A DNA stretch of 64,000 nt from Roseburia zhanii. Lineage in GTDB: Bacteria; Bacillota; Clostridia; Lachnospirales; Lachnospiraceae. Made by a program: the position numbers and the translations under genes. How positions within the stretch are numbered: the stretch's first letter is position 1; each line of letters starts with the position of its first letter. The notes under the pieces are model-generated. The model was not told the origin of the DNA. It saw nothing but the letters and a program-made list of their open reading frames with translations, and searched no databases. The DNA lies in the NCBI RefSeq assembly GCF_014287635.1, contig NZ_JACOPH010000001.1:558001-622000 (forward strand), read 5' to 3'. This document shows, in pieces, positions 8,730-16,328 of this stretch.

Positions 8730-8861
8730 ATGGGTACAGTATTAGTTGGTGCGATCGTACTTGCATGTGTTGCACTTGCGATCCGTAGTTTAAGAAAAGA
8801 CAAAAAGAATGGAAAATCTTCCTGCGGTGGTGACTGTGCACATTGCAGGGGCTGCCACTAG
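8730..8861 (+). CDS. FeoB-associated Cys-rich membrane protein
   Basis: A 43-residue protein with one N-terminal membrane helix (residues 2-18, VLVGAIVLACVALAI), a basic linker and a C-terminal cluster of four cysteines and two histidines (CGGDCAHCRGCH). This matches the small Cys-rich proteins found after feoB in many Firmicutes, proposed to handle iron at the membrane. An AGAGGTGG site precedes the ATG. It lies 31 bp after feoB and just before a strong terminator, so it is the last gene of the iron operon. Confidence 0.85.
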   Translation: MGTVLVGAIVLACVALAIRSLRKDKKNGKSSCGGDCAHCRGCH

Positions 8862-8867
8862 ATGAAA

Positions 8868-8912
8868 AACAGCCGTCTGGTATCTTTTGAGATATCAGGC
8901 GGCTGTTTCTTT
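8868..8912 (+). terminator. intrinsic terminator of the feo operon
   Basis: Long stem AACAGCCGTCTGGTATC paired with GATATCAGGCGGCTGTT around a short TTTTGA loop, followed by TCTTT. It starts 6 bp after the last stop codon of the operon. Confidence 0.85.
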
Positions 8913-9019
8913 GATGGGGGATTTTGATTTGTTTGAAAGTTATGCTGAAAAATGGCTTTGACAGTGGTATAATAAAAAAATGATTTGTATGAACAAAATA
9001 AGGATTGGAGATAAAACAG

Positions 9020-9586
9020 ATGATTACGGGAGAGCTTAAGAATAAAATTGATGCCCTGTGGGATATGTTTGCAGCAGGCGGTCTGGTAAATCCCCTAGAA
9101 GTCATTGAACAGATCACATATCTGATGTTTATACGTGATCTTGATGATACAGATAACGTAAGGGCAAAAGAAAGCGTCATGTTAGGGATTCCATATCAGA
9201 GTATAGGTGATTATAAAGAAAGACCAAATATGATAGGAATGTATAAAACTGCATTGCCAAAAGATGTAGCAGAAAAAATGAGAGAGTTATTGCAGTGGTA
9301 TAGCAAACAGGAAAAAAATTTGACCACATTAGCAGAATTTCATGTACGATATGAGATCATACATCCATTTCAAGATGGAAATGGTCGAACAGGCAGAATG
9401 ATACTTTTTAGAGAAGCTTTAAAAAGTGCAGATGTCGATCCATTTATTATACAAGACGATAACCGCAGTAGTTATATTGAGGGATTAAAAGAGTATAGAG
9501 AAGAACAGAAAACAGATAAATTAGTATCTTTGATGCAGCAGGAAACTGTTGATTATTATCAGCAGTGCAGTTATTTCATGGAATAG
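9020..9586 (+). CDS. HsdM N-terminus fused in frame to C-terminal Fic domain
   Basis: A 188-residue chimera. Residues 1-~62 match the start of a type I restriction-modification methyltransferase subunit (HsdM; helical N-terminal domain with AAGGLVNPLEVIEQITYLMF and an RDLDDTDN segment). From about residue 63 the sequence changes to a Fic domain: flap region GDYKERPN, then the complete active motif HPFQDGNGRTGR, used by family members to AMPylate target proteins. The rest of HsdM, with its SAM and NPPY motifs, and the N-terminal helices of Fic, including any inhibitory helix, are missing. GGAG lies 9 nt before the ATG and an extended -10 (TGGTATAAT) ends at 8973, so it could be expressed. Most likely a deletion product. 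Confidence 0.7.
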   Translation: MITGELKNKIDALWDMFAAGGLVNPLEVIEQITYLMFIRDLDDTDNVRAKESVMLGIPYQSIGDYKERPNMIGMYKTALPKDVAEKMRELLQWYSKQEKNLTTLAEFHVRYEIIHPFQDGNGRTGRMILFREALKSADVDPFIIQDDNRSSYIEGLKEYREEQKTDKLVSLMQQETVDYYQQCSYFME

Positions 9587-9653
9587 GAAAATTCAAAAAA
9601 CAGATTTTAATTATGGTTGCAGGATGTTGGTATATCAGGAGGAAAATACAAAC

Positions 9654-10526
9654 ATGCAGGAAAAAATAGTAACCATATTAAATGAAATGGCAGAGTATTT
9701 AGATATATTTTTGGCAGCGAAACAGATTGAAGGATGTTCAGAACGAACTATAAAATATTATAAGATGACAGTTGCACACTTATTTAGTCAGATTTCTCTG
9801 GAAGTAAGAAAAATGACAACGGAAGATATCCGACGATATTTAGTAGATTATCAGAAATTAAATTCCTGTAGCAAGGTGACAGTTGATAATGTCAGAAGAA
9901 ATCTTTCAAGTTTTTTCTCATGGTTAGAGGAAGAAGATTATATATTAAAAAGTCCGATGCGTCGGATACATAAGATTAAGACAAAACAACCGGTAAAAGA
10001 GATTATTTCTGATGAAATGATTGAGAGATTAAGAGATAGCTGTAAATGTGCCAGAGATCTTGCGATGATTGATCTGTTGTATTCAACAGGAATCAGAGTC
10101 GGTGAATTAGTGGGGTTAAATATTTCTGATATTGATTTTGAAGAAAGAGAATGTATTGTATATGGAAAAGGTGATAAAGAACGGCGGGTTTATTTTGATG
10201 CAAAGGCAAAACTGCATTTGCAGAATTATCTGAATGGCAGGACTGATAAAAATCCGGCATTATTTGTAACATTAGATTCACTATATGAGCGGTTGAAAAT
10301 CAGTGGCGTAGAAATACGGATCCGTGAACTTGGGCGACGGTTAAATATGGATAAAATACACCCTCATAAATTCAGAAGAACCATGGCAACTAGAGCGATT
10401 GATAAAGGAATGCCAATAGAGCAGGTACAAAAAAATTTAGGTCATTCGCAGATTGACACGACGATGCAATATGCGATCCTTAATCAGAACAATGTAAAAA
10501 CATCACATCGAAGGTACATTGCATAG
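9654..10526 (+). CDS. tyrosine recombinase (XerC/D-like)
   Basis: A 290-residue site-specific recombinase of the integrase family. Residues 1-~105 form the SAM-like core-binding domain; the catalytic domain shows Arg in STGIRVGEL, a Lys in GKGDKERRV, HPHKFRRT (H-x-x-R), LGHSQIDTT and the nucleophilic Tyr in TMQYAI. All catalytic positions appear intact. The ATG at 9654 has AGGAGG 9 nt upstream. It lies between the HsdM/Fic fusion and, 5 kb on, an hsdS fragment. Recombinases of this type invert hsdS cassettes in phase-variable type I restriction loci, and that was probably its ancestral role here. Confidence 0.85.
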   Translation: MQEKIVTILNEMAEYLDIFLAAKQIEGCSERTIKYYKMTVAHLFSQISLEVRKMTTEDIRRYLVDYQKLNSCSKVTVDNVRRNLSSFFSWLEEEDYILKSPMRRIHKIKTKQPVKEIISDEMIERLRDSCKCARDLAMIDLLYSTGIRVGELVGLNISDIDFEERECIVYGKGDKERRVYFDAKAKLHLQNYLNGRTDKNPALFVTLDSLYERLKISGVEIRIRELGRRLNMDKIHPHKFRRTMATRAIDKGMPIEQVQKNLGHSQIDTTMQYAILNQNNVKTSHRRYIA

Positions 10527-10703
10527 TGAAAGAATTTGCAATTTGAGTAGGTAAGGTGATAATGAAAGCAGGTGTATGATGAGTTCAAATCATTTTTTTG
10601 TAACGTTTTAAATAATCCATGAAATAACTTCCTGAAATATGTGAAAGATAAAGTGGCATCACAAAAAGCAAGTGGTAGTCTGGATAAAAAATAAAATATG
10701 TAA

Positions 10704-10805
10704 TTGTTAAGTCTAAAAAAATATGATAAAATACGCATAGCAGTTTTGGTTGTTTGAGTGTGGTAACTTAACAATACAACATAAAAACAAAAACTGCTAT
10801 TTTAA
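10704..10805 (+). ncRNA. candidate small RNA or inverted-repeat element downstream of the recombinase
   Basis: A promoter-like TTGTTA (10704-10709), 17-bp spacer and TAAAAT (10727-10732) lead into an inverted repeat: ATAGCAGTTTTGGTT (10737-10751) pairs with AACAAAAACTGCTAT (10786-10800), one mismatch in 15, followed by TTTAATTT. This would give a transcript of about 65 nt closed by its ends. The rest of the 10527-10883 gap holds no other gene I can support. It could instead be a recombination site of the neighbouring recombinase. Confidence 0.35.
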
Positions 10806-10835
10806 TTTGAAAAAAGTAGTGGTTTGATATACTTA

Positions 10836-10858
10836 GGGCTAGCCGTCGCGCTAGCGAC
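10836..10858. repeat. GC-rich patch with two GCTAGC copies
   Basis: An isolated GC-rich 23-bp stretch in an AT-rich gap. It contains GCTAGC at both ends of a CGTCGC core, and GTCGC-GCTA-GCGAC forms a 5-bp stem. It lies about 25 bp before the methyltransferase start and is a possible recombination scar. Confidence 0.4.
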
Positions 10859-10883
10859 TTGGTACAATATAGTTAGGAAGAAA

Positions 10884-12587
10884 ATGAAATACAACCAATA
10901 TAACAATTATTCAGAACAATTGAAACCAAAACCAATATTTAATCTAAACTATTATAAAGATGATGATAATTATTCAGATGGAGATGTAGAAAATCAAATT
11001 TTGCAAATCATAGCAGAGAATAAACCAGAAGATTACACGAAGGCAATTGCTAAAAATTATAGCTGGCCGGTGTACTATCATTTGACTAGAACAAGAAGAA
11101 ATCTTTTAAACTGGTATGATTTTGAGCCAGAGAGTGAAGTTCTTGAGATTGGCTGTGGATTTGGGGCATTAACAGGACTCTTATGCGATAAATGTAAAAG
11201 CGTTACAGCTGTAGAGTTGTCGCAAAGACGAGCTATGGGCACATTGCTACGTTGCCGTGAGAAGGAAAATCTTGAGATTATTGTAGGAAATCTGAATGAT
11301 ATTGAATTCACCCCAAAATATGATTATATCACATTGATCGGTGTACTTGAGTATCAGGGAAGATTTACGGACTCGGATCATCCATATAGGGACTTTTTGG
11401 CGAAGATAAAAAAACTTTTAAAGCCAGAGGGAAAACTTCTGATCGCTATTGAAAACCAATATGGTTTGAAATACTGGTGCGGAGCAGGAGAAGATCATAC
11501 GGGTGTACCGTTTGATGGCATGAATCAGTATTTATATACAAATCAGGGTATTCGGACTTTTTCAAAGGAAGGGTTGAAAAAACTTATTCATGAAAGTGGA
11601 TTTGAGCATAGCTATTTTTATTATCCAATGCCAGATTATAAATTGCCGACCACCATTTATTCAGAAGACTATCTGCCAGAAGATGAAAATATGCAGAATG
11701 TCAGGTGTTATTATGCAAAAAATGCACATACGCTGGTTGCGAATGAGAATGACATTTATAAAGATTTAGTTGAAAATCATGTATTTGAATTTTTTGCAAA
11801 TTCCTTTTTGGTTGAATGTGCTGGCGTAGAAGATTTGGGAAATATTTTATTTGCAAGCTTATGTGATGAAAGACAGCCGGAGTATCAGTTGGGCACCAAA
11901 ATTTACAGGGATAAAATTGTAAAAAAATTTAGTTTATCACAAACTGGTGTTTCACATATAAGACAGACAGCAGCCAATGAAAAAACATTAAAGGACAGAG
12001 GATTGCTTACTTTGGGAAGCAAAATCGTGGGAGAGGAATTAGAAACTCCATACCATGAAGGAGAACTGTTTGAGAAGGTGTTTGTTAGGGCATGTAGAGC
12101 AGGAGATGAAGAACAGGCAGTTTATTTATTGGAACGATTATATGTGGACATATTATCGTCTTCGGAAACTGTACCGGACGAGGATAATATTCTATATGCG
12201 CTGCATCCGGAATTGAAACAGGAACAGATTAACTACGGACCAATTTTGAAGAATGGATATCTGGATATGACATTTCGGAATGCATTCGTTTCAAATGAAA
12301 ACCTGCTATGGTTCGATCAGGAATGGATGTTGGAAAATGTTCCGGCAGATTACATTATTTTCAGGGCATTGGGAACGGTATATTTTTCTTATCGGGATAT
12401 CAACGATACGGTTCCGATAGAAAGAATCATTGAAAAATGCGGGCTAAAAGATTCCTGGTCTGGATTTAAAGAGATTGAAAAGCTGTTTTCTTCATCAATC
12501 AGAGATGAATTACATATAAAAGAGGGGGCAGGTTTTACACAGGTGGATTCCGAAAGGATTATTGAAAATATTAAAAAGATTATATAA
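10884..12587 (+). CDS. large class I SAM-dependent methyltransferase
   Basis: A 567-residue protein. Residues ~75-260 form a Rossmann-type methyltransferase with the SAM-binding VLEIGCGFGALTGLL, an acidic residue after strand 2 (VTAVELS) and a motif-IV-like YDYITLIGVLEY. The C-terminal ~300 residues form a separate domain with an NENLLWFDQEWML segment, of a kind found with surface-glycan enzymes. The ATG at 10884 has a modest AGGAAG site; an upstream in-frame start runs through an odd GC-rich patch and was not used. It converges with a TagF-like transferase across a shared terminator, so a role in cell-surface polymer modification is inferred. Substrate unknown. Confidence 0.7.
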   Translation: MKYNQYNNYSEQLKPKPIFNLNYYKDDDNYSDGDVENQILQIIAENKPEDYTKAIAKNYSWPVYYHLTRTRRNLLNWYDFEPESEVLEIGCGFGALTGLLCDKCKSVTAVELSQRRAMGTLLRCREKENLEIIVGNLNDIEFTPKYDYITLIGVLEYQGRFTDSDHPYRDFLAKIKKLLKPEGKLLIAIENQYGLKYWCGAGEDHTGVPFDGMNQYLYTNQGIRTFSKEGLKKLIHESGFEHSYFYYPMPDYKLPTTIYSEDYLPEDENMQNVRCYYAKNAHTLVANENDIYKDLVENHVFEFFANSFLVECAGVEDLGNILFASLCDERQPEYQLGTKIYRDKIVKKFSLSQTGVSHIRQTAANEKTLKDRGLLTLGSKIVGEELETPYHEGELFEKVFVRACRAGDEEQAVYLLERLYVDILSSSETVPDEDNILYALHPELKQEQINYGPILKNGYLDMTFRNAFVSNENLLWFDQEWMLENVPADYIIFRALGTVYFSYRDINDTVPIERIIEKCGLKDSWSGFKEIEKLFSSSIRDELHIKEGAGFTQVDSERIIENIKKII

Positions 12588-12590
12588 AAG

Positions 12591-12637
12591 AGAGCTGTTG
12601 CATGAAAAAACAGATAATATTTTCGTGCAGCAGCTCT
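12591..12637. terminator. bidirectional terminator between convergent genes
   Basis: Stem AGAGCTGTTGCATGAAAA pairs with TTTTCGTGCAGCAGCTCT with two wobble or mismatched positions. Short A and T tracts flank it, so it can serve both the methyltransferase and the convergent transferase gene. Confidence 0.8.
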
Positions 12638-12648
12638 TTGAAATAAAT

Positions 12649-14532
12649 CTAATTCCACATACTGCAAATAGAATATTTAGAGGAAAGACGTTTGTCTAAA
12701 AAAACTTTTGAAGCATCAGAATCAGCTGCGGTATAATACTCAATTGCGTCTAAGATGTCGGAACAACAATGTTCAGCATTGGAGAACAGAAGCTTTCTGT
12801 TTTCAATTATGGAATCATAATTTTCTGGTGACGAAAGGAAACGTTGTACACAGTCCTGTAATTCCAATTTTTTACATTTGATAACATAATCCATAGGTAC
12901 CGATGCATGACGGCTCGGAGTTGTATCTGGAATAAGCCAGTCGGTAACGGCAATACTCGGAACATCAAACATTAAAGCTTCTGCCATAACACTTGATTCA
13001 TCGGATACAACGAGGTCACTCATTGCGAGTGCTGTCATAATACTTTCTTCCGGTTCAATATAATATACATTATCAAACTTTCCCTCATGTAAATTCCGCA
13101 TTTCTTTAATATTTTGAATAATATTCGAATATTTTCTATTCCAGTGTGACTGCTTAATCAGCAAATTTACTTTTAAAGAGGAGAGGGCTTTGACAAAATC
13201 ATCCTCTTTTCCATCATTCTCCCACGAAGGAGCATATAAGATAGAAAAATCATATTTTAAATGTAGCTGTTCTTTTAATGTACGGATGCGTTCTGATAGG
13301 TCACAGGAAGATAACAGGCTGCTTTTGGGATAACCAAGTTCGTAGGCTCCACATCTTGGATTAGTGTAATATTGAAAAGCACATGCAGACCATAAGTTTG
13401 CCCAGGAATGTCCTGGTACGATTCCAATATCGAATTTATCCCAACGTTCCAATTCCCAGAAAGCTGGCCAACGGTTATGTCCCTGAGCTAAGTCATGTAG
13501 TAATATCAGAGAAAATTTTGAGTTTTCAGGGTAACAAATATGCTGGCAATAGACACCAATTTCAGCATTTTGATGAATGTCTTTTGTAAAATTTATTTTG
13601 TAACCTCTGGATTCTGCCATATCAGCAATTGGTTTTAAATTATAATATTCCCCCATATCAGTGTAAAAGAAGGTGATTTCTTTTTTGCAGGATACAAAAT
13701 GTTCTGTTACAGTAAAATCTGTCAAAGTTTTTGAAATGCGTGAAATATCATTTTCCGAATAATACAGCTTTAGGAAATCTACATAATCAGAAATAGATTG
13801 TGTAGAATCTGAATACTCGACTACAATGGAAGATGAAAGCGGCAAATAAGTGTAAGCAATTTTGGCAGACCATAGTAACTGATAAAGAAATACTAAGTAC
13901 TGCATAGAAGCAGTTACATCAGGGTGTGAAAAGGAAAGCTGCTTTACATAGGCTGTAGAAAGAAAAACAGTAGACAAATCACCATATAGGTTTATATTGT
14001 TCATAGCACTGTAGCGCAGTAATTCTGCACCATTAAAAATTTTATTGTCTAATGTTGCTTTATACATATAATCAGGATGTGCAAGTACGGTATCACTGTT
14101 ATCTATAAAATTACGGGCGTGCATAATGCCGTTTACTGAAGTAATTTTGGTCATCATAGAAAGAAGAATTGCGATACGGTTTTTCTCATAATGATGTTTG
14201 GAATCATAGAAACAGAGATATTCGCTCTCGATAGATGGCAGACAATTTAAAAATTCTTCCATTAAGTTTTTTTCATGCATATATATAACAGATAAATTAA
14301 CATGGATATCTGTACTGATCATATCTGTTAAATCAGGTTTTAGTTCATCTTCGCTTAGGATATAAATAGCGGTAACGGGTGTAATTGAAATTTGGCAGGA
14401 AGAAAAGAAATTGTCAGCGCCAAACGATTGTTTATATATTTCAAGACATTCAGCGGCAGACATGAAATCTTTTGCTAGAATGCATTGTTGTATAAGTTGT
14501 ATCATTTCATCTTTGGGTGATAAATTGTTCAT
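12649..14532 (-). CDS. CDP-glycerol glycerophosphotransferase/TagF-like transferase
   Basis: A 627-residue protein. The C-terminal half (residues ~340-600) resembles the GT-B-like domain of TagB/TagF enzymes: ILYAPSWENDG, LLIKQSHW, and a late acceptor/donor-binding region AMSDLVVSDESSVMAEAL with the VSDxSS signature. Those enzymes polymerise glycerol phosphate on lipid-linked wall polymers. The N-terminal ~330 residues are not recognised. No signal peptide, so it should act at the cytoplasmic membrane face. The ATG is the first in frame after a stop; the ribosome site is weak. It converges with the methyltransferase and probably belongs to the same surface-glycan function. Confidence 0.6.
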   Translation of the reverse strand: MNNLSPKDEMIQLIQQCILAKDFMSAAECLEIYKQSFGADNFFSSCQISITPVTAIYILSEDELKPDLTDMISTDIHVNLSVIYMHEKNLMEEFLNCLPSIESEYLCFYDSKHHYEKNRIAILLSMMTKITSVNGIMHARNFIDNSDTVLAHPDYMYKATLDNKIFNGAELLRYSAMNNINLYGDLSTVFLSTAYVKQLSFSHPDVTASMQYLVFLYQLLWSAKIAYTYLPLSSSIVVEYSDSTQSISDYVDFLKLYYSENDISRISKTLTDFTVTEHFVSCKKEITFFYTDMGEYYNLKPIADMAESRGYKINFTKDIHQNAEIGVYCQHICYPENSKFSLILLHDLAQGHNRWPAFWELERWDKFDIGIVPGHSWANLWSACAFQYYTNPRCGAYELGYPKSSLLSSCDLSERIRTLKEQLHLKYDFSILYAPSWENDGKEDDFVKALSSLKVNLLIKQSHWNRKYSNIIQNIKEMRNLHEGKFDNVYYIEPEESIMTALAMSDLVVSDESSVMAEALMFDVPSIAVTDWLIPDTTPSRHASVPMDYVIKCKKLELQDCVQRFLSSPENYDSIIENRKLLFSNAEHCCSDILDAIEYYTAADSDASKVFLDKRLSSKYSICSMWN

Positions 14533-14755
14533 AGTTTTTTACCAGGATAAAATCGTGGTTGTTACCTCCATAATTTGATATGAATTAAGTATAAAAAAAA
14601 ATGGGCGAGATTTCAATAGACAAGCTAAAATGCGCATTGGTATTTAAGCAAAAATTAGATAATTGCCTTATAGCAATATTTCCATTAAAATAAAATCAGA
14701 TAGTTTGATTACAGAATAAGAGGAAAAATATGGAATTTGACAAAGGAGTGGCTGT

Positions 14756-15043
14756 ATGCTGAACATTGGAAGCCTTATTTTAGGTGCGTGTGCTTGGCTA
14801 TTTGCAGGCTTGGCGATTGCAACACCGAAAGCATATACATCCCATAGAAATACCTTGGTAAGCTTTGGACTATGTGCAATTTCTCTTGTATTTCAATTAT
14901 TTGAGATAAATCGCAGGGTGTTTCTTGGTGATTATGCCGCTATTGAAGATACTATTCGTGCGGTTTTGATTGCTTCTGTCGCATTGGTTTCCATTACAAT
15001 GATTCTCAATCTTGTTGCATTAGCCAAAGCAAAAAACAAATAA
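14756..15043 (+). CDS. small three-helix membrane protein
   Basis: A 95-residue hydrophobic protein with about three membrane helices (residues ~3-23, ~35-52, ~68-90) and a short basic C-terminus (AKAKNK). AAAGGAGTGG lies 6-12 nt upstream of the ATG. I do not recognise a family with confidence. It stands alone between the divergent transferase gene and the toxin-antitoxin locus. The 14533-14755 gap before it is AT-rich and carries no other gene. Confidence 0.6.
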   Translation: MLNIGSLILGACAWLFAGLAIATPKAYTSHRNTLVSFGLCAISLVFQLFEINRRVFLGDYAAIEDTIRAVLIASVALVSITMILNLVALAKAKNK

Positions 15044-15153
15044 GCAAATTCGGATTTGTAAAAGTGGTAAGGAGCAGTGTTTGGCATTTGTAAAAGTAGT
15101 AACGAGTAGTACATGGCACTGTGGATAGTGGACAGGGATAAAAGAATAGATGT

Positions 15154-15185
15154 TTGACATAGAAGCGGTTGGATGCTAATATAAT
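15154..15185 (+). promoter_or_regulatory. promoter of the antitoxin RNA
   Basis: TTGACA (15154-15159), 17-bp spacer, TAATAT (15177-15182), with an overlapping TATAAT at 15180-15185. It faces the toxin gene and should start transcription near 15190. Confidence 0.65.
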
Positions 15186-15190
15186 AACAA

Positions 15191-15278
15191 AGGGTGCTGC
15201 CGATAAACGGTTAGCCCTAAATCATGTTAGTCAAAAATGACCGCCAAGTTTTCTCAGGACAGGGCGGTTATTTTTGTG
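15191..15278 (+). ncRNA. candidate antisense antitoxin RNA of a type I toxin-antitoxin locus
   Basis: A transcript of about 85-90 nt is expected from the promoter just upstream. Its 5' part holds a direct repeat, GGTGCTGCCGATAAACGG (from 15193), matched by GGTGCTACCATATACGG in the 5' leader of the toxin mRNA. Its 3' end is the stem ACCGCC/GGCGGT with a T-run, which also overlaps the 3' end of the toxin message. Convergent RNAs sharing a terminator plus direct repeats near their 5' ends is the architecture of Fst/RNAI-RNAII systems. Confidence 0.6.
15193..15214 (+). repeat. direct repeat A of the toxin-antitoxin locus
   Basis: Begins GGTGCTGCC and ends ACGGTTAG. It corresponds to repeat B at 15456-15476 read on the minus strand. 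Because the RNAs run in opposite directions, the repeats give the two transcripts complementary interaction sites. Confidence 0.6.
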
Positions 15279-15372
15279 TCTTATCATTGCTCTTAGAACC
15301 AACGGTATAACCAAGAGCAAAGCAGGTAATACATAAGCTGATGATGGCTATGAAAAGATCCGTTGTAAGCAT
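15268..15372 (-). CDS. holin-like type I toxin peptide
   Basis: A 34-residue peptide with an N-terminal membrane helix (LFIAIISLCITCFALGYTVG) and a charged tail ending SKSNDKTQK. Size, helix and tail match the putative holin-like toxin family of Firmicutes, which insert in the membrane when not silenced by antisense RNA. The ATG is preceded by AAAGGAGG. Its 3' end overlaps the terminator of a convergent RNA, and its leader carries a direct repeat shared with that RNA. The family match is from memory of the pattern; toxicity is inferred. Confidence 0.75.
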   Translation of the reverse strand: MLTTDLFIAIISLCITCFALGYTVGSKSNDKTQK

Positions 15373-15455
15373 AAGAAACGCCTCCTTTGGTAGATTTCTG
15401 CAGGCAGATTTCTATGTAATCAGAGGCCACAGTCCTCTGTAAGAAGGAATAACCG

Positions 15456-15476
15456 CCTACCGTATATGGTAGCACC
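15456..15476 (-). repeat. direct repeat B in the toxin mRNA leader
   Basis: On the minus strand it begins GGTGCTACC and ends ACGGTAGG, matching repeat A. The segment can also fold as a hairpin (CTACC/GGTAG). A second leader hairpin with arms CAGAGG/CCTCTG follows at 15421-15439 and may mask the toxin ribosome site. Confidence 0.55.
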
Positions 15477-15482
15477 AAATAC

Positions 15483-15511
15483 ACAATAACAAACGTTTGT
15501 TCTAAAAACAA
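15483..15511 (-). promoter_or_regulatory. toxin promoter with LexA-like palindrome in the spacer
   Basis: On the minus strand: TTGTTT (15506-15511), 17-bp spacer, TATTGT (15483-15488). The spacer region holds a perfect 14-bp palindrome AACAAACGTTTGTT (15488-15501) that reads GAACaaacGTTT, one base from the Gram-positive LexA box GAAC-N4-GTTC. A repressor bound here would block the promoter, suggesting SOS induction of the toxin. Confidence 0.5.
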
Positions 15512-15542
15512 GAGTTTTACAAAGTCTGGTTTGTTGAGAAGA

Positions 15543-16301
15543 TGGATGAAATATATTGCGTTAAAAGATGTTTGTAAAATAAGTATGGGACAATCTCCAG
15601 ATTCGTCAAGTTATAACAATAATGAAGATGGAATTCCCTTTTTTCAGGGAAATGCAGATTTTGGAGAGAGATACCCGATAACAAGAGTTTGCTGTAATGC
15701 TCCAACTAAGATTGCAAAAGCTGAAGATATACGAATATCTGTAAGAGCACCTATTGGTGCATTAAATTTTGCAAAAGAGGAATGCTGCATAGGTCGGGGA
15801 TTAGCTGCATTAATGCCAGATAGAAGTAAGATGTCATTAGAGTTTATTTATTGGTTTTTAAAAGGCAAAAAGGTAGAATTAAATAGCAAGGGAACAGGAA
15901 GTACATTTAAAGCTATAAGTCGAAAAGTTCTTGAAGAAATAATGGTTCCTGATATTGATTTTGATATGCAATATAAATATGCAGGAATATTAGAAAAAAT
16001 ACATAGCGTAATTCAGATGCATAAGAAAGAATTAGATGAATTAGATAAGTTGATGCAAGCCCGATTTGTCGAGATGTTCGGTAGTCCTGTATCTAACCCT
16101 ATGTCTTGGGAAAAGCGAACATTGAAAGAGGTATGTAAAAAATTGAATGATGGAACCCATTTTTCACCTGAAAGCTTTGAAACGGGCGCTTATAAATATG
16201 TAACAGCGAAAAATATTAAGCTGACCGGGTTTGATTTTTCAAATATTACCTATGTGCCAGAAGAAGTATATAGACCTATTTTTGACAGGTGCAAAGATTA
16301 A
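15543..16301 (+). pseudogene. truncated type I restriction specificity subunit (hsdS)
   Basis: About 252 codons of a normal ~380-430-residue HsdS. The first target-recognition domain is present (SMGQSPDSSSYN at the start, IRISVRAPIGALNF later), then the central helical spacer (ending LMQARFVEMFGSP), then the beginning of a second recognition domain that stops abruptly in FDRCKD. No hsdR or intact hsdM is in the window. It lies 5 kb from the HsdM/Fic fusion with a recombinase between, so it is best read as a remnant of the same restriction locus or a silent recombination cassette. Confidence 0.75.
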
Positions 16302-16328
16302 AAACAAGGGAATAAAGGGGAAATCATT

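Noticed and set aside
9654..10526. Integrase of a complete prophage or conjugative element
   Set aside because: No structural phage, relaxase, or replication genes accompany it; the neighbourhood of hsd fragments fits a restriction-locus recombinase better.
10737..10805. GTTTTGGTTGTTTGAG-like sequence resembling a CRISPR repeat or tracrRNA anti-repeat
   Set aside because: No repeated spacer array and no cas gene lie in the window; the sequence is better explained as one inverted repeat.
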